This document shows positions 28,149-37,050 of a stretch of 64,000 nt of DNA, one piece after another. Source of the DNA: Acidobacteriaceae bacterium (lineage in GTDB: Bacteria > Acidobacteriota > Terriglobia > Terriglobales > Acidobacteriaceae); assembly GCA_025350325.1 (NCBI GenBank), contig JANXYB010000076.1:29990-93989 (forward strand), read 5' to 3'. The notes beneath the pieces were generated by a model. The model saw only the letters and a program-made list of their open reading frames with translations. It was not told the DNA's origin and did no database searches. Each line of letters opens with the position of its first letter. Positions within the stretch are counted from its first letter, which is position 1. Made by a program: the position numbers and the translations under genes.

Positions 28149-29549
28149 ATGCAAAAGATTTATAACGGACTGCATTTGCCGGAAGACGGCCAGGCAATCG
28201 AGTACAGCAACGGCCAATATCAGGTTCCCGACCATCCCATCATTCCGTTCATTGAAGGCGACGGCACTGGACGCGACATCTGGAAAGCCTCGCAGCGCGT
28301 TTTCGATGCGGCCGTTGAAAAAGCATATGGCGGCAGGCGCGGCATCAAGTGGTTTGAAATCTTCGCCGGCGAGAAAGCGTTCCGCCAATTCAATACGTGG
28401 CTACCCGACGATTCCGTAGCGGCGGCGCGCGACCTGCGCGTTTCAATTAAAGGACCGCTCACGACTCCAGTCGGCGGCGGCATTCGTTCGCTCAACGTAG
28501 CATTGCGCCAGTTGCTCGATCTCTATGCCTGCGTGCGCCCCGTGCGTTACTACCAGGGCGTCCCCAGCCCGGTGAAACACCCCGAAAAGGTCGACATCGT
28601 CATCTTCCGCGAGAACACTGAAGACGTGTACTCCGGCATCGAGTTCAAGCAAGGCAGCGCCGATGTGGCGCGCCTCATTGAGTTCATCAATGAAGACCTA
28701 CTCAAAGGTGGCAAGAAGAAAATCCGCTCCGACTCCGGCGTCGGCATCAAGCCCATCTCCATCTTCGGCACCAAGCGTTTGGTGCGCTACGCCATCCGCC
28801 AGGCCATTGAAATGGGCCGTAAAACTGTCACCCTCGTACATAAAGGCAACATTCAGAAGTTCACCGAGGGCGCATTTCGCGAGTGGGGTTATGAGGTCGC
28901 AGTCGAAGAGTTTCGCGAACATACCATCACCGAGCGCGAAAGCTGGATTCTGGGCAACGTCGATGCCAATCCTAAAATCACCGTCGAAGCCAACGCCGCT
29001 CTCATTGAACCCGGTCTTGAGTTCGGCAACCAGGCTTTCCGCGACGAACTCTATGCTGAAATTAAAAGCGTCTTGGACACCATCGGCAAAACGCACGGCA
29101 ACGGTGCCTGGAAAAACAAGATACTCATCAACGATCGCATCGCCGATTCCATCTTCCAGCAGATCGTAATTCGCCCTGCCGACTACAGCATACTCGCCAC
29201 CACCAACCTCAATGGCGACTACATTTCTGACGCAGCTGCCGCGCAAGTCGGCGGCCTCGGCATCGCTCCTGGCGCCAACATCGGCGATGGCTTCGCGGTA
29301 TTTGAGGCTACCCACGGCACCGCTCCGAAGTATGCCGATAAAGACATGATCAATCCGGGCTCGGTGATCTTGTCTGGGGTCATGCTGCTCGACTTCATCG
29401 GTTGGAAAGAAGCGGCCAAGCTCATCGAAAGCTCAATGGAGAAAACCATTCAGCAGAAATTCCTGACCTATGACTTTGAACGCCAGACCGCCGGCGCAAC
29501 TAAAGTCGGCACCAGCGAATTCGCCACGCGCATCATCGCCAACATGTAA
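28149..29549 (+). CDS. icd: Isocitrate dehydrogenase (NADP+)
   Basis: Icd oxidises isocitrate to 2-oxoglutarate in the TCA cycle. The protein has 466 residues, longer than E. coli Icd (416). Substrate-binding residues are in [16 protein letters not shown], which includes the serine that is phosphorylated in enterobacteria. [13 protein letters not shown] and [20 protein letters not shown] are conserved. The coenzyme motif [19 protein letters not shown] carries the Lys-Tyr pair that marks NADP+ specificity. RBS GAGGAAGG lies about 20 bases upstream. It is followed by an 828-base gene-free spacer. Confidence 0.96.
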   Translation: MQKIYNGLHLPEDGQAIEYSNGQYQVPDHPIIPFIEGDGTGRDIWKASQRVFDAAVEKAYGGRRGIKWFEIFAGEKAFRQFNTWLPDDSVAAARDLRVSIKGPLTTPVGGGIRSLNVALRQLLDLYACVRPVRYYQGVPSPVKHPEKVDIVIFRENTEDVYSGIEFKQGSADVARLIEFINEDLLKGGKKKIRSDSGVGIKPISIFGTKRLVRYAIRQAIEMGRKTVTLVHKGNIQKFTEGAFREWGYEVAVEEFREHTITERESWILGNVDANPKITVEANAALIEPGLEFGNQAFRDELYAEIKSVLDTIGKTHGNGAWKNKILINDRIADSIFQQIVIRPADYSILATTNLNGDYISDAAAAQVGGLGIAPGANIGDGFAVFEATHGTAPKYADKDMINPGSVILSGVMLLDFIGWKEAAKLIESSMEKTIQQKFLTYDFERQTAGATKVGTSEFATRIIANM

Positions 29550-30377
29550 AAGCCGCACGCCGGAACCGGAATCAATGAACGCTTTGGAACAGGGCATGAC
29601 TTCACAGCTTGGTGAAAGACTTTTTGTTCGTTCTCATGCAGTGCGGTGCCGGGTGCCCCATCCATGACGCCGTCATGGGTGGGAAAGCACGAAACTCAAC
29701 ACGGAACTCGTATCAACTTGGCTTTGAAAGGGCATGACTTCAATCGTGCCGATGAAGCTGATAAATCAAAGGGGCCTTTAGCCGCCTGAAGGATGCCCTT
29801 CAGACTAATCAACTCTGACTCATGCCTTTTCCGCAGCATGTTTAGCCCCTGCTAAACGACTTGCTCACAACACTCCGAACCCAACAGTCCTTGTCGTGCG
29901 GCTGAGCGAGCGCAGTCGAAGCATCCGCGGTTTTTCCCTTTGTTCACGAAGCAGCCAACGTTTTCCCCGCGCAGTTAAAGCGCCCGCAATCCCTTCGTCT
30001 CCGAATGGCTAATCAGTTACCCAAGTCGGCGACTTGAGAAGTCGCGGCTCGTGCTTCGCTAAACAAAACTCATCCATCCGAATGCCTGTCAACCCCTCAG
30101 CGACAACTTATCAACGTAACTTCTTCATTTCCGCTAACTCACTCCTTCTAAGATTTGCAGACTATTTCGCAGCAATCACTATCTTTGATTGTGGGGATCA
30201 GGCAGGCGACCAGCCAGCTTAGTTTGTATAGATGTCCTTAAAGCGCCTCTAACTCGTTTCCCCTGAAGACTCTGCGGACAACTCTATTATTTAGACGACT
30301 TTACACCACCCAGCCACACGCACTTAGCTCAAAACAAGGGACTTCCATCCAGAGTACGGGTGGGGGTAGGAGAAACC
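29550..30377 (+). other. Gene-free spacer with repeat element
   Basis: This 828-base region after icd holds the repeat copy at 29648-29750 and a block (GCGGCTGAGCGAGCGCAGTC, 29900-29919) that looks like decayed intergenic repeat sequence. Frames such as the one starting at 30034 have no family resemblance and no ribosome binding site. I see no RNA gene signature. Confidence 0.6.
29648..29750. repeat. Dispersed repeat, copy C, with strong hairpin
   Basis: GCCGGGTGCCCCATCCATGA matches the block at 6951. It forms CCCATCCATGAC-GCC-GTCATGGGTGGG, a 12-bp hairpin with one G-T pair, then GAAAGCACGAAAC and TTTGAAAGGGCATGACTTC, which mirror units of copies A and B. The 3' palindrome is decayed. Confidence 0.65.
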
Positions 30378-30872
30378 ATGTATCAGGAATGTCGCCACAT
30401 CATGCCCAGCGGACTCAAATGCCACTCCCCCGCCCTCGGCAATGCATTCTTTTGCTACTACCACACCAGCCTTCACCGCACTACCGCGCCAAAAGGCAAG
30501 TTCGACAATCAGGGGATCGAAATTTCCGCGCTGGAGGACTCGAGCGCCGTTCAACTCGCGCTCACCCAGGTTCTCGGTGCACTCGGCTCCTCCAGCCTCG
30601 ATCCCCGCCGCGCCGGCCTGCTGCTCTACGGACTGCAGATCGCCGCCCATCTCACAGCCCGCCCGTCCGCTCAAAAACCTGCCGACTCGGTGCGGACCGT
30701 ATGCTACGCGGCCAATGGCGAAGCCCTTGCGCCAGAGAAGACCATTTGTGAACCCCCCGCCGACTGCGCCAACTGTCTCAAGCACGCCGGCTGCGACGAC
30801 TATGAACTCTACTTTGACGACGAGGGAGACGAAGAGGAGGGCGGCGAAGAGGACGAGGAAGAGGGTGCATAG
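30378..30872 (+). CDS. Putative zinc-binding protein with acidic tail
   Basis: This 164-residue protein opens with a likely zinc site: C5, C15, C26 and H29 in MYQECRHIMPSGLKCHSPAL and GNAFFCYYH. A second Cys cluster (CEPPADCANCLKHAGC) lies near the end, followed by a tail of Asp/Glu (DDEGDEEEGGEEDEEEGA). The middle is a helical region (SAVQLALTQVLGALG). The pattern C-R-x-GxxC-xxPA-xxxFC-xxH recurs in small acidobacterial proteins. ATG 30378 has AGGAG nearby. Function is unknown; a nucleic-acid or protein-binding regulator is possible. Confidence 0.7.
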   Translation: MYQECRHIMPSGLKCHSPALGNAFFCYYHTSLHRTTAPKGKFDNQGIEISALEDSSAVQLALTQVLGALGSSSLDPRRAGLLLYGLQIAAHLTARPSAQKPADSVRTVCYAANGEALAPEKTICEPPADCANCLKHAGCDDYELYFDDEGDEEEGGEEDEEEGA

Positions 30873-30955
30873 AGCTGGTCCCATCAGCTTCGCGTTATCT
30901 TAAACAGAGTCCGAAAAACTAACTTCCAACCGCCCCACATCCGACCGCTGCGTTG

Positions 30956-31858
30956 TCAGCGCAGCTTGTCAAACAGGCTGCCCGAACCCAACTGCACAAT
31001 GACCGACTCGAGCGCCGTCTCCTGCGTCTTGCTCAGGGCAAGCTGCGTCGCAATCTGCGCGATATCAGCCTGCATCAGGTCGGTCTGCGCGGTCGTCAAC
31101 TGCATCTTGCCATTGCTTACCGCTTCAGAAGCGGACCCGAGTTGCGTGATGGAATTGTCGATCGTCACGCGCTGTTGCGAAACGTAATTCAGCGCTGCCG
31201 TCAATGCTGTCGTATCGGCCGCGGCCTGCGTCGCATCGACCGTCCCAGTTGAATAGTCAGCAATCAAACTATTCAAGGTTGCAAAGACACTGCTGGTGGC
31301 GGCCGCGAAGATTAGATTTCCCGGCACGTTCAGTTGAATCTTTTGTCCATTCGGGGTGTGCAGATAATTGACGTTTCCGTCGCCTTGATAGGTAGTCACA
31401 GCGGGCGAGGTCGACGTCGATGTCGAGAATGGAGTCGTCGAGGTCTGGCCTCCGGCGAAAATGAATTGGCCCTGATAATTGGTATTCGCTAACGACTGCA
31501 CCTCGCTCACAATGCCCGAGATCTGGCTGGAGACGGACTTGACGTCGTTCGCGTTCATCGTGCCGTTGTTCGCGCTGATCGCTAAAGAAATCGCTTTTGT
31601 CAGTTGCGAAACCACGCTCCCCAGCGCCGAATCGGCAACCTGCAATTGCCCCGTCACCATGCTTGAGCTTTGCGTAAACGAATCGTCCTGCTGCATCTGG
31701 TCGAGCAGCAAAACATTGCGCCCCGCCGACACCGGATCATCGCTCAGCGCATTGATGCGCACCCCGCTCGACAACTGCGCAGTCAACTGTTGCTGAGCTG
31801 ACTGGGTCTGATCCAGTGCACTTACTAGGTTGGTTACGTAAAACGGATCAACCCGCAT
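30956..31858 (-). CDS. flgL: Flagellar hook-associated protein 3
   Basis: FlgL is the second hook-filament junction protein. The 300-residue protein shows the flagellin-like N-terminal coiled coil (MRVDPFYVTNLVSALDQTQS, LSSGVRINALSDDPVSAGRN) and the matching C-terminal one (ITQLGSASEAVSNGKMQLTT, LALSKTQETALESVI). The variable centre is Ser/Thr-rich. It is exported unfolded by the flagellar apparatus, so it lacks a signal peptide. It is the last gene of the minus-strand flagellar locus, 57 bases after flgK. Confidence 0.93.
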   Translation of the reverse strand: MRVDPFYVTNLVSALDQTQSAQQQLTAQLSSGVRINALSDDPVSAGRNVLLLDQMQQDDSFTQSSSMVTGQLQVADSALGSVVSQLTKAISLAISANNGTMNANDVKSVSSQISGIVSEVQSLANTNYQGQFIFAGGQTSTTPFSTSTSTSPAVTTYQGDGNVNYLHTPNGQKIQLNVPGNLIFAAATSSVFATLNSLIADYSTGTVDATQAAADTTALTAALNYVSQQRVTIDNSITQLGSASEAVSNGKMQLTTAQTDLMQADIAQIATQLALSKTQETALESVIVQLGSGSLFDKLR

Positions 31859-31915
31859 TCATTTCTCCCTGGCCGTAAGCCATCGTGCAACGCGTCGCAT
31901 AGTACATATCGCAAC

Positions 31916-33367
31916 TCAAGAAACCGCCGTCGCAACCCCAAGATTCAATGCCGAACTCATCAGCCTGTCTAACATGGTGAACACTTGCGACGCCGCTTGA
32001 TAACTGCGCTCGATTTGCTGCATGAGTGCCGCTTCATCGTTCAAGCTGACGCTCGAAAGCGAGTTTCGCTGCGTCTGCAACTGCGTTACCGATGCCGTTT
32101 GCGCGGTGTTTTCTGTCTGCACCTGTGCCACCGTTGAACCCAGCGTAGTGACCATGCTGGAATAAAAATTAACCGGCGATTGGCCGTTGACGACCGCCTG
32201 CTTTCCCAGCATGGCGAGGCCGATGAGGTTCGCGTTGTCTCCGGTTCCAGCACCAAATGCCCCTGCCGCAATCTGATTGGGGTCTGTCATCACTACCGCC
32301 ATCGCGGCCGCGCTTCCCGCAACACTGGCTGACTGCGTGAAGATGTAAAGAGGAGTTGTTCCCGACCCAATCGTCCCGGCCGCGTTTGTCCCCGTACCTT
32401 CGACTCCGTTCAGACCTGTTCCTGAATTGTTCTGCGTGTTGACGTTGGTGCTCACGTCATGAGCGAGTTGGTCGAGAGCAGAGAGCACTGCAGGAATATC
32501 GTTATCGCGCGCGGTCAGATATCCGCCCAGTTGCCCGCCCCCGCTGGTTAGCTCCGACGTCGCGTCGTGCGTTCCAACAAAAAAGTGTGTAGCGCCGTTC
32601 ACCGTGCCGTTCGTCAACGCAAAGCTGGACCCCTCCGAGACCAGCGTCTGACCGGAAGTGGTCGTGATCGAGAGCCCATTGTTCTCAGTGGTGATCTGGT
32701 TGATCCCGATCAATTGAGAGAGCGCGCTCAAGTCCTGCTGGCGCTGATCTTCAAGCACGCCTGCATCGGCACTGGGCGACGTAGATTGAATTAGCATATT
32801 GAGTTTAGCAATCGTAGATGTCAGCGCATTGACTTGGCCCGTAACGCCGCTTGCCTCTCGATCGAGCGCCGACTTCTGCGCGTTCAGGCTGGCTGCTGCG
32901 TTTGAAATATCGCCCGCCAGCGTTGAAGCGGTTGAAAGAACCTGCTGACGGAGTGCATTGTCTGTTGGATTGGCTTCGAGTGAAGAAAATGAGTCGAAGA
33001 AGTTGCTGAGGTCGCTGCCGATATCGCCGGCTCGCGAACTGGCCTTGCCAGAATCCGGCGTGAAGAGCGATTGAACCGAGTTCAATCCGGCCAGCCGTGT
33101 GCCGGAGGACGACGCCATCTGTTGCTGCTGATCAAGCCGCTCCTGCAGCACACGATCACGCACCGAGGTTGGCCCGGTTTCGGTAACGCCCGTGCCATAT
33201 GTCACACCGCTGATCTCGACCGGCTGATTCTCTCGCCAATTGGGCACCTCCTGCGTGTAGCCAGGGGTGTTGGCATTGGCAACATTGTTCGACACAATGT
33301 TCAGCGCCGACTGATCGGCCTCAAGAGCCGACGAGATGAGATTGAAAGCCGAACTAATCGACCCCAC
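31916..33367 (-). CDS. flgK: Flagellar hook-associated protein 1
   Basis: FlgK is the first junction protein between hook and filament. The rod/hook family N-terminus (AFNLISSALEADQSALNIVS, NNVANANTPGYTQEVPNWRE) is clear, and the C-terminus (VSLNDEAALMQQIERSYQAA, QVFTMLDRLM) is the usual helical end. The 483-residue length is short-to-normal for the family (E. coli 547). The start is GTG at 33367. It overlaps the FlgN-like gene by 14 bases. Confidence 0.95.
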   Translation of the reverse strand: MGSISSAFNLISSALEADQSALNIVSNNVANANTPGYTQEVPNWRENQPVEISGVTYGTGVTETGPTSVRDRVLQERLDQQQQMASSSGTRLAGLNSVQSLFTPDSGKASSRAGDIGSDLSNFFDSFSSLEANPTDNALRQQVLSTASTLAGDISNAAASLNAQKSALDREASGVTGQVNALTSTIAKLNMLIQSTSPSADAGVLEDQRQQDLSALSQLIGINQITTENNGLSITTTSGQTLVSEGSSFALTNGTVNGATHFFVGTHDATSELTSGGGQLGGYLTARDNDIPAVLSALDQLAHDVSTNVNTQNNSGTGLNGVEGTGTNAAGTIGSGTTPLYIFTQSASVAGSAAAMAVVMTDPNQIAAGAFGAGTGDNANLIGLAMLGKQAVVNGQSPVNFYSSMVTTLGSTVAQVQTENTAQTASVTQLQTQRNSLSSVSLNDEAALMQQIERSYQAASQVFTMLDRLMSSALNLGVATAVS

Positions 33368-33734
33368 GTTGACTCACATTCCCGGTCCAATCCTTTTCGG
33401 GCTCATACCCAAACTGCGACCGGTCCGCACGTAATTCGCGCAAGCGATTCATCACCTTGAGATTGGCGCGTGTGGCTTCGAGAACGCGGGCAAAAATTGC
33501 CATCTCATGAGCCGACTCATTCGACTCCCGAGCCATTTCCGTGCGCCATTGCTCGTCGTCCGGGCTCAAGTCGCGGTTCAAGGCCTGGCATGAAAATGCC
33601 AGTTCCTCAAGCCGCTCTGCATCCAGGCAGGCCAGCGCCTTCGAAGCCGCTGCGATAATCTCTTTCAGCTCGGGATGGGTTCGCGCCTTCACGATCTCTG
33701 CATACTCCTTAAGTCCAACTTCGCAGTCTGCCAA
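33354..33734 (-). CDS. FlgN-like export chaperone
   Basis: This 126-residue all-helical protein (LKEIIAAASKALACLDAERL, EELAFSCQALNRDL, MAIFARVLEATRANLKVMNR) sits between flgM and flgK, where FlgN, the chaperone that delivers FlgK and FlgL to the export gate, is usually encoded. The assignment rests on position, helical content and overlap with flgK. The only in-frame start after the upstream stop is TTG at 33734, with no good RBS; GTG at 33689, 12 bases after AAGGAG, would shorten it. Confidence 0.6.
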   Translation of the reverse strand: MADCEVGLKEYAEIVKARTHPELKEIIAAASKALACLDAERLEELAFSCQALNRDLSPDDEQWRTEMARESNESAHEMAIFARVLEATRANLKVMNRLRELRADRSQFGYEPEKDWTGNVSQRGVD

Positions 33735-33797
33735 AACGCACGGTCGTAGTGAGCCCGACCGTCACATGCTCCGCACCGACAACGATTCTCGACACTT

Positions 33798-34103
33798 CTA
33801 CTTGCGTTCCCCAGTTCCGGCCAGCATGGCATCTACTACCTTGCTGGCTATGGCGGCCGCCGGTACGTTATAGGTCCCAGCCGCCAGTGCAGCTTGAATC
33901 GCAGCTACCTTCTCCGGACGTACGCCGCCGTCCGCAGCGCTTTGCGAAACTTCTGTCCCGGCACTACTAAGAGTGGCATGATCGCCAACAAACGCGCCCT
34001 GACCGGCCGCCGCGCCGTTGCGAACCTGCTGGCTCTGAGCCGGCGCTGTCGAAGGCACTCCCAAAAGGGTCTGCAAACCTTCCGTATTGCTTCTGATTTC
34101 CAT
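33798..34103 (-). CDS. flgM: Anti-sigma-28 factor FlgM
   Basis: FlgM holds FliA inactive until the hook is complete. The 101-residue protein has a disordered N-terminal half (TAPAQSQQVRNGAAAGQGAF) and the sigma-binding C-terminal helix GVRPEKVAAIQAALAAGTYN followed by VPAAAIASKVVDAMLAG, the hallmark of FlgM. AAGGAG lies eight bases before ATG 34103 (ATG 34109 is too close to it). A sigma-28 promoter precedes it. The cognate FliA is in the same locus. Confidence 0.9.
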   Translation of the reverse strand: MEIRSNTEGLQTLLGVPSTAPAQSQQVRNGAAAGQGAFVGDHATLSSAGTEVSQSAADGGVRPEKVAAIQAALAAGTYNVPAAAIASKVVDAMLAGTGERK

Positions 34104-34124
34104 GCGCATTTCTCCTTGAGGTTC

Positions 34125-34151
34125 CTATCGGCAAGACCTCTTATAACTGTA
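34125..34151 (-). promoter_or_regulatory. Sigma-28 (FliA) promoter of flgM-flgN-flgK-flgL
   Basis: Minus strand TACAGTTA (34151-34144), 11 bases, then GCCGATAG (34132-34125). Against TAAAGTTT-N11-GCCGATAA this gives six and seven of eight matches at exact spacing, 22 bases before flgM. Confidence 0.7.
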
Positions 34152-34152
34152 G

Positions 34153-34506
34153 CTATTTCTTGCTCATTGATGCATGATCTCCAGCAATGTTCCCAAATGA
34201 GATTGCAGTTCTGGAACCGTTCCCGCTATGGGAAAAACTGTGCAGAATGCTATTGGCGATGCCCAGGCCGCCTTGTTCGCTGAGTGATCGGCCCAGAGCC
34301 TCTGAGGCAAACTCACCTAGCACTCCTTCGGAACCTCCGTCGACGTCTCCATCCTGATCGCCCGTAAGCGCATCGTGAGCGGTCATCGGCTTCAAGAGTT
34401 CTTTCATCAACTGTGCTTCAAACTCGTGTGCTGCCCGCACCAAGCGTGGCGAAGCGCCGCTGCTCTGGGCCGTTGCCGATGGAGCAATACTATCGATCGC
34501 GTTCAT
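34153..34506 (-). CDS. FlgJ-type rod-binding protein (no muramidase domain)
   Basis: This 117-residue protein corresponds to the N-terminal, rod-capping half of FlgJ: RLVRAAHEFEAQLMKELLKP (FE-x-x-LMKELLK is the signature) and FASEALGRSLSEQGGLGIAN. The C-terminal peptidoglycan hydrolase domain found in gamma-proteobacteria is absent, as in many other phyla. It is downstream of flgI, 13 bases apart, and 43 bases before flgM. Confidence 0.85.
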   Translation of the reverse strand: MNAIDSIAPSATAQSSGASPRLVRAAHEFEAQLMKELLKPMTAHDALTGDQDGDVDGGSEGVLGEFASEALGRSLSEQGGLGIANSILHSFSHSGNGSRTAISFGNIAGDHASMSKK

Positions 34507-34519
34507 CTAAGATCCTCCG

Positions 34520-35692
34520 CTACAGCACTTCGAGGTCAGCTTCGAGTGCGCCGGCTTCTTTCATCGCCTGCAAGATTGAGATCACGTCCCGCGCACCGGC
34601 CCCGGTCCGCTGCAACTCCAATACCAGGTCTTCGACGGTCGCGCCAGCTTTCAATTCAATGCGATTGACCGGTTTGTCCTCGGCCTGCACGCTGGTCTGT
34701 TGCACCACCTGCGTCGTTCCGCCAGACAAGCCGTTCGGCTGCGAGACCATCGTCTCTGAAACCACGTTGACCGACAATCCACCGTGCAAAATGGATACCG
34801 GCTGCAACCGCACAGTGCCGCCAATCACGACCGTTCCGGTACGCTCATTGACCACCACGCGCGCTCGCGGGAAGACTTCAACTTCCACTGCTTCCACCTT
34901 GTCGAGCAGCACCGCCATGTCTTCGCCGTGCAAAGGCGCCACTTCGACGCGACGACTGTCAACGGCGTGCGCGCGCCTGGCTCCGAGGGCCGTGTCTACG
35001 GCAGCCGCCATGCGCTCCGCAGTATGAAAGTCGGCATCGTTCAACACCACGCTCACGGTCCGCATCTGGGTCAAGTCGAACGGCACAGGCCGCTCCACCA
35101 GTGCTCCGCCGGGAATGCGCGCGGTGGTGGGATGATTCATCTGCCGCGTGCTGCCGCCCCCTGAAGCGACGTAGCCGCCCAGCACCAGCGATCCCTGTGC
35201 CTGCGCATACACCTGTCCGTCGGGTCCATACAGCGGAGTCATCAACAGGATGCCGCCTTCCAGAGAACGAGCATCTCCGGCAGAGGATGCGGTGATATCC
35301 ATCCGATATCCAGGCCGGCTGAACGGAGGCAGCGTGGCCACGACAAAAACCGCAGCCATATTTTTGACCTGCATGTTGCTGGCGCTGTTCGAGCCTGTTT
35401 GCGGAACGGTGATGCCCATCCGCTCCAGCGCCGAGATCAGGGTTTGCGCCGGGAACACGGTCTGCGAACTGTCTCCGGTGCCGCGTAAACCAACCACTAG
35501 TCCATAGCCGACAAGCTGGTTGTCGCGAATGCCTTCAATAGTAGCGACATCTTTGATGCGCGCCAATTGACTGGGCCTCTCGCTTTCGGCAAACGCGGCG
35601 CACATCGCAAACGCAGCGATGATAACGGCTCGAAATAGAAAGACAGAGCAGCGGACTTCCATCGTGCGCACTCTTGTTGGATTCTTCAGCAT
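34520..35692 (-). CDS. flgI: Flagellar P-ring protein
   Basis: FlgI forms the ring in the peptidoglycan. The protein (about 390 residues) has a signal sequence ending near FAMCAAFA, then ARIKDVATIEGIRDNQLVGY, GLVVGLRGTGDSSQTVFPAQ, MGITVP and MAAVFVVATLPPFSRPGYRM, followed by RTGTVVIGGTVRLQPVSILH. All are canonical. I choose ATG 35692, where GAGG is six bases upstream; ATG 35662 would give a tidier signal peptide, and an upstream start at 35725 also exists. Export is via the Sec pathway. Confidence 0.94.
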   Translation of the reverse strand: MLKNPTRVRTMEVRCSVFLFRAVIIAAFAMCAAFAESERPSQLARIKDVATIEGIRDNQLVGYGLVVGLRGTGDSSQTVFPAQTLISALERMGITVPQTGSNSASNMQVKNMAAVFVVATLPPFSRPGYRMDITASSAGDARSLEGGILLMTPLYGPDGQVYAQAQGSLVLGGYVASGGGSTRQMNHPTTARIPGGALVERPVPFDLTQMRTVSVVLNDADFHTAERMAAAVDTALGARRAHAVDSRRVEVAPLHGEDMAVLLDKVEAVEVEVFPRARVVVNERTGTVVIGGTVRLQPVSILHGGLSVNVVSETMVSQPNGLSGGTTQVVQQTSVQAEDKPVNRIELKAGATVEDLVLELQRTGAGARDVISILQAMKEAGALEADLEVL

Positions 35693-35775
35693 TTCCCGCC
35701 TCGGTAGTATCTTCGGTGCGACCACGGTGTTTGACTCGTGCCAGTTCCCTGCCCCTTCACCTGAGCGCTTCCAGA

Positions 35776-36495
35776 CTAAAAAATCACCAACTTTTCCAGT
35801 AGCCGCACCAGCGGATTTTGCCTGTAGGTGGAGTCGCTGACGATGCCTTTGCCGGTCACTTCAAGTTCCAGGTCTGTCATCGCAGTCGAGAGCACTTGGT
35901 TTTGAGCGCTTACATCCTCAGGCCGCACCAGGCCTCGCAACTTGATGAGTTGTGTCTGTTGCGAAAAGGTCAGTTGACGCGTCGCCTGCACCACCAGCAT
36001 GCCATTGGGCAAAACGTCGACAACCTCGCCTCCAAAGGTCGTAGCCAGACTGGAATTGGTTGAGCTTTGTCCCTGCGCCGTAAGTCCTGACGCCGAATTT
36101 TGGCCGACCAGGTTTTGCAGATTGTTTGCAGCCTTGAGAGCGCCAAACAGCGATGTGACGGAAGATCGGGCGTTCGACGCGCGCGAATTCTTGACCTGGC
36201 CATCCGTAGATGCGGCCAGGCTCTCAATCACCACGATGGACACGACATCGTGCAGTCGCGCTGCCTTGGCATCCGTCCCCAGGCGCACCAACCGGCCGTC
36301 CGGGCTCCAGATCGATCCTGCGGTCCTGACTTCCGCAGCCTGCTGCGCATGCACCCGCTCAATGTAAGCGAGCAATGCCAGCTGCGGCGGAGTTTTTGCT
36401 GGATTAGCCACCTTCTGCTTGCGCGCGGTCAACGTCAGCGGAAGCGTCGTCAGCAACAGAGCCAACCACATCGAAGTGCGACTGAGCCGCGTCAT
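35776..36495 (-). CDS. flgH: Flagellar L-ring protein (no lipobox cysteine)
   Basis: FlgH forms the outer-membrane ring. The 239-residue protein contains GSIWSPDGRLVRLGTDAKAA, LHDVVSIVVIESLAASTDGQ, VVDVLPNGMLVVQATRQLTF and LVRPEDVSAQNQVLSTAMTD, all family motifs. The N-terminus (MTRLSRTSMWLALLLTTLPL, TLTARKQKV) is hydrophobic but has no cysteine, so the usual lipid anchor is missing. It starts with an ATGA overlap onto the flgA stop. Confidence 0.93.
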   Translation of the reverse strand: MTRLSRTSMWLALLLTTLPLTLTARKQKVANPAKTPPQLALLAYIERVHAQQAAEVRTAGSIWSPDGRLVRLGTDAKAARLHDVVSIVVIESLAASTDGQVKNSRASNARSSVTSLFGALKAANNLQNLVGQNSASGLTAQGQSSTNSSLATTFGGEVVDVLPNGMLVVQATRQLTFSQQTQLIKLRGLVRPEDVSAQNQVLSTAMTDLELEVTGKGIVSDSTYRQNPLVRLLEKLVIF

Positions 36496-37037
36496 CGCGC
36501 TCCGCCTTGTTCGGCCAAAGGACAAAGCGTTGCACGCCCGGGCGCTTGGGCAATCGCAATCATGATTTTGCCGTTGAATTTCAGGCGAACGTGGAAAGAC
36601 CCACCCGCCGCCGAGGGCTGCATCGCCACGCCGTCAAAACGCGCGTCGAGTTTAAGACTCTGTTCCGAAATCACCAGCCGGTCACCGGCACGAATAATCG
36701 GAGGCAGCACAGAGGTATCCCGGAGTGAAGAATCGATATGGCCGCCTGCGCTACCCGGCGTTGCCAATCCGGCATTCTCGATCTTCTCCTGCATCAGCCG
36801 GCCCGGCCCGCCAGGATTGACTGCGTTGCGCAACAGAAGCCAGCGCGACTTGGTAGTAAGATCCGCTATTTCGCGGACCAATACTGGGCGCCCCGGTTCG
36901 ATGGCTTGTGTAAGTGGCGCCACGCCCAACCGCGATCTGGCCACGTGTACTGATTGGGAGAAGCTTGCCTGATCCCAGATAAGTGCCAGGGAGCAAATCA
37001 ACAACATCCTGCGACACCAAAGCTGCAAATACCTCAT
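36492..37037 (-). CDS. flgA: P-ring assembly chaperone FlgA (SAF domain)
   Basis: FlgA helps assemble the P ring in the periplasm. The 181-residue protein has a signal segment (MLLICSLALIWDQASFSQSV) and the SAF-like C-terminal part: LPPIIRAGDRLVISEQSLKL, DARFDGVAMQPSAAGGSFHV and RLKFNGKIMIAIAQAPGRAT. It is a short form compared with the E. coli protein (219). GAGG six bases before ATG 37037 supports the start. It lies between flgG and flgH in the usual order flgF-flgG-flgA-flgH-flgI-flgJ. Confidence 0.85.
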   Translation of the reverse strand: MRYLQLWCRRMLLICSLALIWDQASFSQSVHVARSRLGVAPLTQAIEPGRPVLVREIADLTTKSRWLLLRNAVNPGGPGRLMQEKIENAGLATPGSAGGHIDSSLRDTSVLPPIIRAGDRLVISEQSLKLDARFDGVAMQPSAAGGSFHVRLKFNGKIMIAIAQAPGRATLCPLAEQGGAR

Positions 37038-37050
37038 CCAATTCCTCAGT

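Noticed and set aside
28698..29315. 205-residue minus-strand frame over icd
   Set aside because: It is antisense to a well-conserved enzyme with its motifs intact; no independent support.
30324..30884. 186-residue minus-strand frame over the Zn-finger-like gene
   Set aside because: Its hydrophobic Val-rich sequence arises from complementing the acidic tail codons; the plus frame has an RBS and a Cys/His pattern.
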